DNA of 39,844 nucleotides from DATDSR01 sp036517855 (GCA_036517855.1 DATDSR010000049.1:1-39844), one strand, 5' to 3'. Positions 30,663-37,609 are shown, counted from the stretch's first letter. Translations and numbers: made by a program. The notes: a model not told the origin generated them from the sequence alone.

Positions 30663-31162
30663 GTCTTATATCGTAAATGTTTAATGGTAAATGGTAAATG
30701 TGACTTATCCACACAATGTCCTTTATACCCATTGCGTGTCCTTTATTGTCCTTTATACTAGACTCCAGGACTGGTCTGCGCGTTGAGAGTTTATGAGGTG
30801 GGGGACTTATCCACACCTTTAGTAAAACTCGCAGGAGCACTGGCAATTGTTTACATTATTGCCCGCAATCCCGACGGCACTCTGGGTTTGAGGTCTTAAT
30901 ACAAGTTGTGGGAGTTTCCTCCTTAACATCCCGCAGCTACTTGCGAACCCGAGCGCAGCGCTTATGATCTCTTCGGAGACAGTGGCACAGGGCTTGGGCA
31001 CGCACACACTGGGCCCAGCTTTTGCGTCTCTAGCGCACCACTCCCTTTTTCAAATATGAGTGGCACAAGCAAGGGCCCTTTCGTATTTGCCGATTCGATT
31101 TATCGAATCGAGCACCCTGCGAAGCTCGCGCAGCTAGATGCGAAGCATGGGTATAACAAACC
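30663..31162. other. 500-nt intergenic region with DnaA boxes and GTCCTTTAT repeats
   Basis: There is no convincing gene here. It contains two perfect TTATCCACA DnaA boxes (30705-30713, 30807-30815). GTCCTTTAT occurs three times (30718, 30738, 30748), AAATGGTAAATG repeats occur near 30690, and a palindrome GATTCGAT/ATCGAATC near 31092. Gene direction switches here: xer and its downstream genes run left, rpsO and nearly everything after it run right. A 33-codon membrane-like frame (30798-30899) has no Shine-Dalgarno and no clear promoter. A replication origin or a regulatory hub is possible but unproven. Confidence 0.4.
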
Positions 31163-31191
31163 TTGACAAGCTTTTAGCATAAGAGTAACTT
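31163..31191 (+). promoter_or_regulatory. Promoter of the structured unit
   Basis: -35 TTGACA (31163-31168), 17-nt spacer, -10 TAACTT (31186-31191). The predicted +1 is about 31198, the first base of the closing helix described in the next entry. Confidence 0.78.
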
Positions 31192-31300
31192 TGCGTACAG
31201 ACAGGTCTCAACGTCCTTTGAGGAAGGACACGCACGTGCCGTTGCACGGACCTGTCTGGACAAGAGGATTCACTTCCGAACCAACGAGGAGGCGCGCACG

Positions 31301-31369
31301 ATGCACGCCAACAAGGTGGGCGAGGACCGGAAGTCGATCAACTCTGCGGGGGATTTGCCGCCGCCCTAA
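31301..31369 (+). CDS. Possible 22-aa peptide inside the structured unit
   Basis: MHANKVGEDRKSINSAG then DLPPP, TAA. A full GAGGAGG Shine-Dalgarno sits 8 nt before the ATG, as strong as those of the longer orphan genes. The peptide ends in three prolines, which would stall ribosomes without EF-P, so it could be a regulatory leader peptide. Length alone makes it uncertain. Confidence 0.4.
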   Translation: MHANKVGEDRKSINSAGDLPPP

Positions 31370-31454
31370 TCCAGGAAGGAACACAGAAGCAGCGCACTAG
31401 GTGCCGACAAGCAGCTCCCGCCGGGAGCATAGAGCACCGAAAGGCGCGGACCAA

Positions 31455-31486
31455 GGCCCCCACATGTCTAGTACATGGAGGGGGCC
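31455..31486 (+). terminator. Terminator of the structured unit
   Basis: GGCCCCC (31455-31461) pairs with GGGGGCC (31480-31486), with an inner CATGT/ACATG helix. No long T-tract follows. Confidence 0.75.
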
Positions 31487-31493
31487 ACAACAT

Positions 31494-31522
31494 TTGTGTC
31501 AGATAAAATAGTATGCTAATAT
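31494..31522 (+). promoter_or_regulatory. Promoter of rpsO
   Basis: -35 TTGTGT (31494-31499), 17-nt spacer ending TGC, -10 TAATAT (31517-31522). The ATG is 6 nt later. Confidence 0.75.
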
Positions 31523-31528
31523 CTCCCC

Positions 31529-31756
31529 ATGCTTGCTAAAAAGAAAAAGCAAACACTTATCAATAAAGCGAAGGTTCACGAGACGGACACGGGCTCAAGC
31601 CACGTGCAAGTTGCGCTTTTAAATGAACGCATTAAGCAACTTACAGAGCACCTAAAGAAGCACCGCAAGGACACCGGCTCCCGCAAGGGCCTGCTCCAGC
31701 TGGTTGCCAAGCGACGCTCGCACGAGCGCTACCTAGCAAAACGCAAGAAAAAATAG
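31529..31756 (+). CDS. rpsO: 30S ribosomal protein S15, short form
   Basis: This 75-aa protein contains the core DTGSSHVQVALLNERIKQLT and RKDTGSRKGLLQLVAKRR, which bind 16S rRNA helices near the central domain. Common S15 proteins are 88-89 aa and end in a YxxLIxxLGLR helix. Here the protein stops at YLAKRKKK, about 14 residues early. The sequence after the TAG shows no further S15 similarity, so this is not a simple frameshift. The transcript is apparently leaderless, which would preclude the classical 5'-leader autoregulation by S15. An AT-rich spacer with GCAATTT repeats follows before the NYN gene. Confidence 0.9.
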   Translation: MLAKKKKQTLINKAKVHETDTGSSHVQVALLNERIKQLTEHLKKHRKDTGSRKGLLQLVAKRRSHERYLAKRKKK

Positions 31757-31857
31757 CGTTTTGCAATTTTAATAATGAGCAATTTGCAATTTGAAAACAT
31801 TTCAACATTTGGTCATTGTTTGCACATTGCAAATTCTAAAATTAAATCATTTAACAC

Positions 31858-32439
31858 ATGGCAGTCGTAAAGCATAACGCGCAGAGGGTAGGCATTTTCA
31901 TAGACACAGCGAATCTCTATCACTCGGCCAAGAATTTATACAAGTCCAAAGTTAACTTCGGCAACGTTGTTAAAGAGGCTTTGGGCAATCGCACGCTCAT
32001 ACGAGCTATCGCCTATGTGATAGCAACCGAAGGGGGAGAGGAGAAGGCCTTCTTCGACGCGTTGGCTAAGATGGGCATTGAGACGAAGAGTAAGGAGTTA
32101 CAAATCTTTTTCGGTGGAGCTAAGAAGGCCGACTGGGATGTGGGCATCGCAATGGACGCTGTGGTAATGGCGCCCAAACTCGATGTGGCCATCATCGTCT
32201 CTGGCGATGGCGACTATGTACCGGTAATTGATTATTTGAAAATGCAGGGCGTGCAAGTGGAAGTGGCGGCCTTTGGCAAGAGCACCTCAAGCAAACTGCG
32301 CGAGGCGACAGAATCCTTCCTAGACCTCTGCGATGCCCCTCAAAAGTATTTGATGAGAGGCTCCCGCGCTTCCTTCCCCAAGGCCTCGGATGACAAAGTA
32401 GAAATGAGAGTCTCGCTCCCAGACGAAGAAGGGGTTTAA
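31858..32439 (+). CDS. NYN domain protein (LabA-like)
   Basis: The protein is 193 aa. The motifs are VGIFIDTANLYHSAKNLY (first Asp), WDVGIAMDAVVMA (middle acidic pair) and AIIVSGDGDYVPVIDYLK, the classic LabA/NYN set of a metal-dependent RNase fold. A basic C-terminal tail follows. It lies about 100 nt after rpsO and 19 nt before the next gene, in the same direction. It differs in sequence from the NYN protein at 4124, which suggests two distinct RNA targets. No Shine-Dalgarno is obvious. Confidence 0.87.
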   Translation: MAVVKHNAQRVGIFIDTANLYHSAKNLYKSKVNFGNVVKEALGNRTLIRAIAYVIATEGGEEKAFFDALAKMGIETKSKELQIFFGGAKKADWDVGIAMDAVVMAPKLDVAIIVSGDGDYVPVIDYLKMQGVQVEVAAFGKSTSSKLREATESFLDLCDAPQKYLMRGSRASFPKASDDKVEMRVSLPDEEGV

Positions 32440-32458
32440 TAAATAATCTAGCCCAACA

Positions 32459-32842
32459 ATGAAGGAAGACGCGTCGGCATTCCCGTTACCAAAACCAAGC
32501 ACGGAGCCCATACCCATTCGGGTGGGCGAGAGGGAGGAACTAGAACAGCGTATTTCTAGAGACACGAAAAAGCAATTCGATGCTTATAGAAAACTAAGTC
32601 CGGAGGCACTTGCAGCCAGGGAAAAGGACTTTGAGACCACGGATGAGGGCGTCGCGAATGATGCACAAGCTCTGATACGAGGCAACCGCGGCAAAGAAAG
32701 GGCAGTCCTAGTTACGCAGACCGGCATAGACGCCATTGACAGAGAACTAACCGAAGAGAAAAATCCAGAAATGATCAAGCTACTAAATGCCGCTAAAACT
32801 TACCGCCAAAGACTAGTGATAGCCTGCGAAGCCTCGATTTGA
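32459..32842 (+). CDS. Hypothetical small protein downstream of NYN
   Basis: This 127-aa soluble, charged and helical protein is of unknown family. It has a proline-rich N-terminus (FPLPKPSTEPIPIRVGE) and helical segments REELEQRISRDTKKQFDAYR and IDAIDRELTEEKNPEMIKLL. It follows the NYN gene after 19 nt and is probably its operon partner. Its stop codon overlaps the -35 of the next unit. Codon use is like the core genes. Confidence 0.62.
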   Translation: MKEDASAFPLPKPSTEPIPIRVGEREELEQRISRDTKKQFDAYRKLSPEALAAREKDFETTDEGVANDAQALIRGNRGKERAVLVTQTGIDAIDRELTEEKNPEMIKLLNAAKTYRQRLVIACEASI

Positions 32843-32866
32843 CAAAGTTTTGTAAGAGCGTAGTTT
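32839..32866 (+). promoter_or_regulatory. Promoter of the 33041 gene
   Basis: -35 TTGACA (32839-32844), overlapping the upstream stop codon; 16-nt spacer; -10 TAGTTT (32861-32866). Predicted +1 about 32873. Confidence 0.65.
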
Positions 32867-32872
32867 GATATT

Positions 32873-33040
32873 AGGTCAGATCATTGACCCGAAGCTCTGG
32901 CGAAAGCTAGCGCGGCTGCGGGGAATCCGCCCTGCCAGCAAGCGACCTCTCGCCACAGCACTTCTACTCTTCGAGCCTTATAACTGTTCTAAGCTCGACT
33001 TCGAACAGTTGCGACGCCCGAGGACGACAGAGGTTCAAGT
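32873..33040 (+). promoter_or_regulatory. Structured 5' leader with alternative hairpins
   Basis: The leader is 168 nt. GGTCA/TGACC forms a hairpin at its start. Further on, TCGAGC (about 32971) can pair with GCTCGA (about 32993), but AACTGTTC (32982-32989), which lies in that loop, pairs perfectly with GAACAGTT (33003-33010). The two structures exclude each other, an attenuator- or riboswitch-like layout just ahead of the GAGG Shine-Dalgarno. Confidence 0.5.
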
Positions 33041-33697
33041 ATGTGCGAAAACTTGAAGTGGGACCGTTTGGAACAGTCGTGCCCGTGCAGAACACCGTTC
33101 GCCGACTGCGCCCAGTGCAAAACGGCCGCAAGTCGTTGGATGCGTCATCCGGGAGGAGCGTCTCCTCACGGCTTCACCATCCTCCAGGACAACGAGGGAA
33201 AACTCCACGTACACGAACGCACGCCAACACAATGCGCGCGCCCGGAGATAATCCAGCGTGTGATCCAATACCGGAATACCGGCGGTGGACAGTGGGTTGC
33301 TGCACTCTACGTGTCCGTAGGTGGTGAGCTCATCGCCCTTCACGCCAATCTTCCTGTCGACGACTGGCTCATCCTCATGCCGTACGAGGACCAATCGCGC
33401 ATCTGGGAAACCCCGGGACAGGTCTTCGACGGGTCGCACAAACGCTCTGGTGTAGACATCATGCGTGCCCTACGCGCCGAAAAGGAACTGATAACCGTGA
33501 AATTCACGGCGTCGGGGCTTACAGCGGCAGTCATGGCGGGATTCGATCAAGCGTCTACCAAAACACGCTCGACAGCGGGTGAATTGGCAATCCTGCAAGC
33601 AATGGACGAGTCGCTCGCTAGTGCGGGGGAATTCGAGGGCCTACTCTCGACCTTGCGCCACACGAACGCGGGTCTTCGAGCAATCGCTACGAGGTAG
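33041..33697 (+). CDS. Orphan protein with cysteine-rich N-terminus
   Basis: This 218-aa protein of unknown family has an N-terminal CPCRTPFADCAQC that may bind zinc. A middle beta-rich part has GGGQWVAALYVSVGGELIAL and DDWLILMPYEDQSR, and a helical C-terminus has TAGELAILQAMDESLAS. It has no signal peptide. Its GC-rich codon use, strong promoter, long structured leader, GAGG Shine-Dalgarno and terminator match the orphan genes. No TrmB-type gene is adjacent, so the leader may be the main control. Confidence 0.7.
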   Translation: MCENLKWDRLEQSCPCRTPFADCAQCKTAASRWMRHPGGASPHGFTILQDNEGKLHVHERTPTQCARPEIIQRVIQYRNTGGGQWVAALYVSVGGELIALHANLPVDDWLILMPYEDQSRIWETPGQVFDGSHKRSGVDIMRALRAEKELITVKFTASGLTAAVMAGFDQASTKTRSTAGELAILQAMDESLASAGEFEGLLSTLRHTNAGLRAIATR

Positions 33698-33705
33698 AAG
33701 AGCGA

Positions 33706-33746
33706 GGGCACCCTGCACGCGATAGCAAGCGTGCGGGGGCCTTTTA
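33706..33746 (+). terminator. Terminator of the 33041 gene
   Basis: GGCACCCTGCACGC pairs with GCGTGCGGGGGCC around GATAGCAA, followed by TTTTAAATTT. Confidence 0.88.
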
Positions 33747-33861
33747 AATTTGTGGGAAAAGTGTAGAGTAAGAGAGTTATTAGTAACTGTGGCCTCTGGA
33801 TTGATAGGGCGGTCAGCTACGAGGCTGATACTCTAAAATCTGGAGGGCACTCATACATGCG

Positions 33862-36081
33862 ATGACAAAAAAGGAGTTTAGTATGGATTTGGCGGGGCGC
33901 ACTTTGACCGCCACTTTCAGTGATTTGGCCGACCAAGCCAACGGTTCAGTGATGATGCGTCAGGGCGACACGATAGTGCTGGTGACGGCGGTGATGGGCA
34001 AGATGGACAGGGCGGGGATTGATTACTTCCCACTCTCTGTTGATTACGAGGAAAAGTTTTACGCGGCGGGCAAGATAATGGGCTCGCGATTTATCAAACG
34101 TGAGAATCGCCCAAGCGATGAAGCCGTCTTATCTGGGAGAATTGTGGACCGCACTATCCGCCCTTTGTTTAATCAGGAGATGCGGCGCGAGGTGCAAGTA
34201 GTAGCCACCGTGCTCTCCATCGATGACATCAACGACCCCGACACGCTCGCGGTTATCGGAGCTTCGCTTGCTCTGGGCACCTCCGACATCCCGTGGGGCG
34301 GACCGGCCTCGGCTGTGCGCATAAGTGGGATTGAGGGCAACTTCCTCGTGAACCCATCGCACGCCGACCCGGCGCGTAAGCATTTCGAAATACTTGTGTG
34401 TGGAGGCGGCCCCTCGAGTGCCTCGGGGCAGGCAACAGTGAGTATGATTGAAGCCGAAGGTAGGGAAGTGGCCGAGCCCATCGTAGAGGCGGCGCTCACT
34501 CACGCTGTTGGTGAAATCGAGAAGATCCAGGCTTGGCAAAAGCAAGTCATGGCCGAAATGGGCAAAGCCAAAGTGACAGTGCCCACAGTGGCCGTGCTAC
34601 CCGAGCACATTGCGCTCGTGCGCGCGAGCGTGTGGGGTGAACTGCGCGACACACTCTTCAACGGCGCGTTTGTGAAAGCCGACACAAGTGGCGTGCAAGA
34701 AAAATGGAACGCTGTGTTCGCCGAGAAGTATCCTGATCAAGCCTCGAACAAAGAATTAATCGCAAGAATTTTCGACACGGCCACGGATGAAATGGTACAC
34801 GAAGAAGCGATTGAGAAGAGCCGGCGCCCCGACGGCCGCAAGTTCGACGAGATACGTCCTCTCTACACCGAGGCTGGCGGACTTAGCCCAATAGTGCACG
34901 GCGCGGGCATCTTCTACCGCGGGGCTACTCACGTGCTCTCGGTGCTCACGCTCGGTGGACCTGGCGACGCCCAAATTGTGGAGGGTATGGAGGTGAGCGA
35001 GAAGAAGCGCTTTATGCACCACTACAACTTCCCCCCATTCTCGGTCGGCGAGACAGGCCGGATGGGCGGGATGAATCGTCGGGCCATCGGCCACGGCGCA
35101 CTCGCGGAGAAAGCTTTGCGCGCCACATTGCCCGATGACGTGACCTTCCCCTACACCATCCGTTTGGTTTCAGAATCAACCGCGAGCAACGGCTCCACTT
35201 CAATGGCTTCCGTGTGCGCCTCAACCCTCGCATTAATGGACGGCGGTGTGCCCATCACTCGCCCCACAGCTGGCATCGCAATGGGACTAATGATGGAAAG
35301 CTCAAACACCCAAAGTTCAAAGCTCAATTATAAAATCTTAACAGACATTCAAGGTGCTGAAGATCACTTTGGTGATATGGACTTCAAAGTTGCCGGCACA
35401 AGCGAAGGCATTAGCGCCATCCAACTTGATATCAAAGTTGGCGGCATACCCATTAAGATTTTGTTTGAGGCCCTCGCCCAAGCACGCGAGGCGAGACTGA
35501 AAATTCTAGAGAAAATCAAGGAGGCCATCCCTGCCCCTCGCCCAGAACTCTCGCCCAACGCCCCGCAAATCCTAATTATGAAAGTGGCCGAGGATCAGAT
35601 TGGCCTCGTCATCGGTGGGGGTGGCAAAACCATCAACAAGATTATCGACGAGAGTGGCGCTGATGTGAACATCGAGGACGACGGCTCCGTCTTCTTCACC
35701 GGCAAGGGCGGCACAGCCGAGAAGGCTCGCGAGATGGTCAAGGAGCTCGTGACCCCGCTTGCCCCAGGCACCAAGCTTGAGGGCGAAGTGGTCAAGCTCC
35801 TCGACTTTGGCGTGGTGGTGAAGATCGGCTACTTCAACGAAGGTATGGTCCACATCAGCGAGATCGCCCCCTTCAGATTAGACAACCTAGACGGTGTGCT
35901 GGCCATGGGCGAAAAGGTCCAAGTGATGGTCCTCCCCGAAGACGAAAGGCGCCCCGGCAAGTTGAGACTCTCCATCAAAGCCGCCGACGCAACCTTCGCC
36001 GAAAGAAAAGGCCTCAAACCCGGTACCAACCCCCTCCCACCCCCAAGGAGAGATGATCACAGAGGCCCACCAAGACGCTAA
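33862..36081 (+). CDS. pnp: Polyribonucleotide nucleotidyltransferase (PNPase)
   Basis: The protein is 739 aa and of full family length. Two RNase PH domains (DTIVLVTAVMGKMDRAGIDY, SRFIKRENRPSDEAVLSGRI; second domain with SDGRK-like RRPDGRKFDEIRPLYTEAG and IAMGLMMES) flank a helical linker. A KH domain (IGLVIGGGGKTINKIIDESG) and an S1 domain (GEVVKLLDFGVVVKI, GMVHISEIA) follow. PNPase degrades RNA phosphorolytically and also adds tails. GGAGGG lies about 15 nt before the ATG, too far for ideal spacing. rpsO-pnp proximity is common in bacteria; here two NYN-type and orphan genes lie between them. It ends shortly before the terminator at 36103. Confidence 0.95.
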   Translation: MTKKEFSMDLAGRTLTATFSDLADQANGSVMMRQGDTIVLVTAVMGKMDRAGIDYFPLSVDYEEKFYAAGKIMGSRFIKRENRPSDEAVLSGRIVDRTIRPLFNQEMRREVQVVATVLSIDDINDPDTLAVIGASLALGTSDIPWGGPASAVRISGIEGNFLVNPSHADPARKHFEILVCGGGPSSASGQATVSMIEAEGREVAEPIVEAALTHAVGEIEKIQAWQKQVMAEMGKAKVTVPTVAVLPEHIALVRASVWGELRDTLFNGAFVKADTSGVQEKWNAVFAEKYPDQASNKELIARIFDTATDEMVHEEAIEKSRRPDGRKFDEIRPLYTEAGGLSPIVHGAGIFYRGATHVLSVLTLGGPGDAQIVEGMEVSEKKRFMHHYNFPPFSVGETGRMGGMNRRAIGHGALAEKALRATLPDDVTFPYTIRLVSESTASNGSTSMASVCASTLALMDGGVPITRPTAGIAMGLMMESSNTQSSKLNYKILTDIQGAEDHFGDMDFKVAGTSEGISAIQLDIKVGGIPIKILFEALAQAREARLKILEKIKEAIPAPRPELSPNAPQILIMKVAEDQIGLVIGGGGKTINKIIDESGADVNIEDDGSVFFTGKGGTAEKAREMVKELVTPLAPGTKLEGEVVKLLDFGVVVKIGYFNEGMVHISEIAPFRLDNLDGVLAMGEKVQVMVLPEDERRPGKLRLSIKAADATFAERKGLKPGTNPLPPPRRDDHRGPPRR

Positions 36082-36102
36082 GCAAGTCTTAATCTGAAAA
36101 AG

Positions 36103-36143
36103 AAAAAGCCCGTGAGCAGGTGTGCAACCTGTCCCGAGCTTTT
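36103..36143 (-). terminator. Terminator of the module 8 cargo operon
   Basis: AAAAGCTCGGGACAGGT pairs with ACCTGCTCACGGGCTTTT on the minus strand. It is a near copy of the element at 10418-10457, and it may also stop pnp transcription from the other side. Confidence 0.8.
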
Positions 36144-36255
36144 GTGGAAAACGAACCTTTGGGTTTCATCGTTTTATTCGATGAAGCTAGCTCTCGTGGC
36201 AAAACTTCGCACACGCGCTTGACGTTGTTTGGACCTTGAGGCTTCCCCCAGGCTC

Positions 36256-36363
36256 TCAACCCCCGTGATGACGCTGGCAAGGTTCTCGCACAGCGGTAGA
36301 GATTGCTCGCTCTACTCGGCCGTCCGTACAAGCCCCGAACGAGGGCAAACCACCCGGTGGCAT
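36256..36363 (-). CDS. Possible 35-aa protein, second gene of module 8 operon
   Basis: A perfect AAAGGAGGT Shine-Dalgarno 5 nt before the ATG opens a 35-codon frame, MPPGGLPSFGACTDGRVERA and on to a HHGG end, TGA. It lies 28 nt after the stop of the gene at 36392 and before the shared terminator. No family is recognised. An overlapping 80-codon frame runs into the terminator and has no Shine-Dalgarno, so I prefer this one. A frameshift joining the frames is possible. Confidence 0.5.
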   Translation of the reverse strand: MPPGGLPSFGACTDGRVERAISTAVREPCQRHHGG

Positions 36364-36391
36364 ACCCACCTCCTTTCGTACGGATGTGTCG

Positions 36392-36631
36392 TTAGTCGTC
36401 AATCACTTCGACTGTGACCCTGACCTTGCGACCGCTAGAATCAGTCTCGACCCTGCTGGTCGTCCGATGCTCCTCATCGAGACCCAGCCGGTTACGCTCT
36501 TCGCGCACCCACTTGTTGTAGCCCCGTACGCAAGCTCGGCTATCCTGCATCTTCTCGTAGTACCTCCGAACTTCGCGGTCATCGGAATTCAGGCCCCACT
36601 CGATATCCTTATCTAGCTGATCTCTGGCCAT
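36392..36631 (-). CDS. Orphan small charged protein, module 8 cargo
   Basis: This 79-aa, very hydrophilic protein starts MARDQLDKDIEWGLNSDD and continues EVRRYYEKMQDSRACVRGYN, then a basic part and a terminal strand RKVRVTVEVIDD. The family is unknown. ATG 36631 is preferred to ATG 36643 because GGGAGAG sits just before it. The leader starts CTAGAAAGTTCATTGA, nearly the same as the leader of the gene at 7909. Divergent across 184 bp from the TrmB-type gene at 36816. Confidence 0.65.
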   Translation of the reverse strand: MARDQLDKDIEWGLNSDDREVRRYYEKMQDSRACVRGYNKWVREERNRLGLDEEHRTTSRVETDSSGRKVRVTVEVIDD

Positions 36632-36696
36632 TTTCTCTCCCATGGTGCCGGTGTCACGGCGGATGGTTTGTTTTACTCAATGAACTTTCTAGAGAT

Positions 36697-36725
36697 ATTA
36701 TCACACGGATTTTCTACTCTGTCAT
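36697..36725 (-). promoter_or_regulatory. Promoter of the module 8 cargo operon
   Basis: -35 ATGACA (36720-36725), 17-nt spacer, -10 GATAAT preceded by TGT (36697-36702). CTAGAAAG begins 5 nt after the -10. Confidence 0.72.
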
Positions 36726-36803
36726 ATTTGTCGACATATACCAAAACTTGCCTAAGTATGTCTATGCTGTATAATGGTTCTGTTGTCGGTTTATTCGACA
36801 CTT

Positions 36804-36809
36804 TAGCGT
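36804..36809 (+). promoter_or_regulatory. -10 box of the TrmB-type gene at 36816
   Basis: TAGCGT ends 6 nt before the ATG. TTGTCG is 15 nt upstream, a short spacer. A second promoter-like pair (TTGCCT, 16 nt, TATAAT) lies about 35 nt further up. Confidence 0.5.
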
Positions 36810-36815
36810 AATTTT

Positions 36816-37568
36816 ATGAAAAATCGAGAAAAATTACTTGAGGTGCTCTTGGGCACTGGACTCTCGCCTAACGAGGCCGGAGTCTACTTAACCGCCCTTT
36901 CACTCGGGGCGACTACGGCCCTGGCCCTATCGCGAGCTTCGGGGATTAAGAGGACAACTATATATAGCGTCATCGAGACGCTGAAACAGCGTGGGCTAAT
37001 GGCCGAGGAGCTCAAAGGTCTCAAAACTGTATTTGTACCCAGTGACCCACTCAAACTCAAAGAAGTGGCGGACGAGCGCAAGCAACAACTCGAAACAAAT
37101 ATGAGCGAGTTCTCGACTTTATACAACCTGCGAGACGAGCAGGGCACGCTCCGTTACTACCAAGGCCTCGAGGCGGTGAAGGGTGTCTACGATTCCATCT
37201 TACGTGACATCAAGCCCAATGAGTTTTATCTCGTAATTGCCGATACTGAACATTGGCAGAAGTTGGATCAAAAGTATTTCGACTCTTTTGTCGATCGTAG
37301 GGCAAAAATGGAACTAGAAATGCGCCTACTCTTCACAAACTCGGGGCGCGCCCAACATATGAAGAAGTTTGAACGCAACTTCAATCAGAAGGTTAAGATA
37401 TTGCCGGAAGGCACGGTTTTAAGTGCCAGCATAATCATCACCCCGCAAAAGATAGTCATTCATCAATACAACCTGCCAATCTCGGCCATCGTCATACAAA
37501 CCAAGAGTGCCATCCAATCGCAGAAGGAGATGTTCGAGCTGATATGGAATAGTCTGCCGAACGACTAG
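36816..37568 (+). CDS. TrmB-type transcriptional regulator (module 8)
   Basis: The protein is 250 aa. The winged helix covers residues ~5-70 (GLSPNEAGVYLTALSLG, GIKRTTIYSVIETLKQRGL), then a helical linker and a sensor-like domain with TLRYYQGLEAVKGVYDSIL (~residue 106), continuing to SAIQSQKEMFELIWNSL. The FEG motif is YQG here. The -10 spacing to the ATG implies a leaderless transcript. It stands head-to-head with the small operon at 36256-36631; a membrane-protein gene follows 41 nt after its stop with its own TATAAT. Confidence 0.85.
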   Translation: MKNREKLLEVLLGTGLSPNEAGVYLTALSLGATTALALSRASGIKRTTIYSVIETLKQRGLMAEELKGLKTVFVPSDPLKLKEVADERKQQLETNMSEFSTLYNLRDEQGTLRYYQGLEAVKGVYDSILRDIKPNEFYLVIADTEHWQKLDQKYFDSFVDRRAKMELEMRLLFTNSGRAQHMKKFERNFNQKVKILPEGTVLSASIIITPQKIVIHQYNLPISAIVIQTKSAIQSQKEMFELIWNSLPND

Positions 37569-37609
37569 CCTGAAACGGTCTTACGTTTACTTAATGTATA
37601 ATATGAACG

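Larger units (their letters stand above)
31198..31486 (+). ncRNA. Structured transcription unit (candidate ncRNA or leader with peptide)
   Basis: It runs from the predicted start to a strong terminator. CAGACAGGTC (31198-31207) pairs with GACCTGTCTG (31249-31258), enclosing two hairpins: GTCCTT/AAGGAC (31213-31229) and CGTGC/GCACG (31235-31248). Together these form a three-way junction starting at +1. Further helices include GCTCCC/GGGAGC and CTTCCG/CGGAAG. I looked for RNase P, tmRNA and SRP RNA signatures and did not find them. A Shine-Dalgarno and a 22-codon frame lie inside. No coding gene longer than this is convincing. Confidence 0.55.

Noticed and set aside
30798..30899. 33-codon membrane-like frame (LVKLAGALAIVYIIARNP)
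   Set aside because: It overlaps a DnaA box and has no Shine-Dalgarno or well-placed -10; it is too short to support alone.
30830..31486. RNase P RNA, tmRNA or SRP RNA
   Set aside because: GGAGGAAA on the minus strand near 30920 and CAGGAAGGAA near 31371 are only loosely similar to the conserved cores. Required partner elements (CR-V, tRNA-like end with CCA, GNAR loop context) are absent.
36089..36331. 80-codon minus-strand frame running into the terminator
   Set aside because: It starts at TTG without a Shine-Dalgarno and reads through the hairpin. The 35-codon frame with a perfect Shine-Dalgarno is more likely.
8299..36815. One common TrmB operator in all divergent gaps
   Set aside because: I saw palindromes such as ATAGCCGGCTAT (21600), TTTGGCCAAA (about 25120) and CTCTATATTTAGAG (about 15036), but no sequence conserved across the seven gaps.
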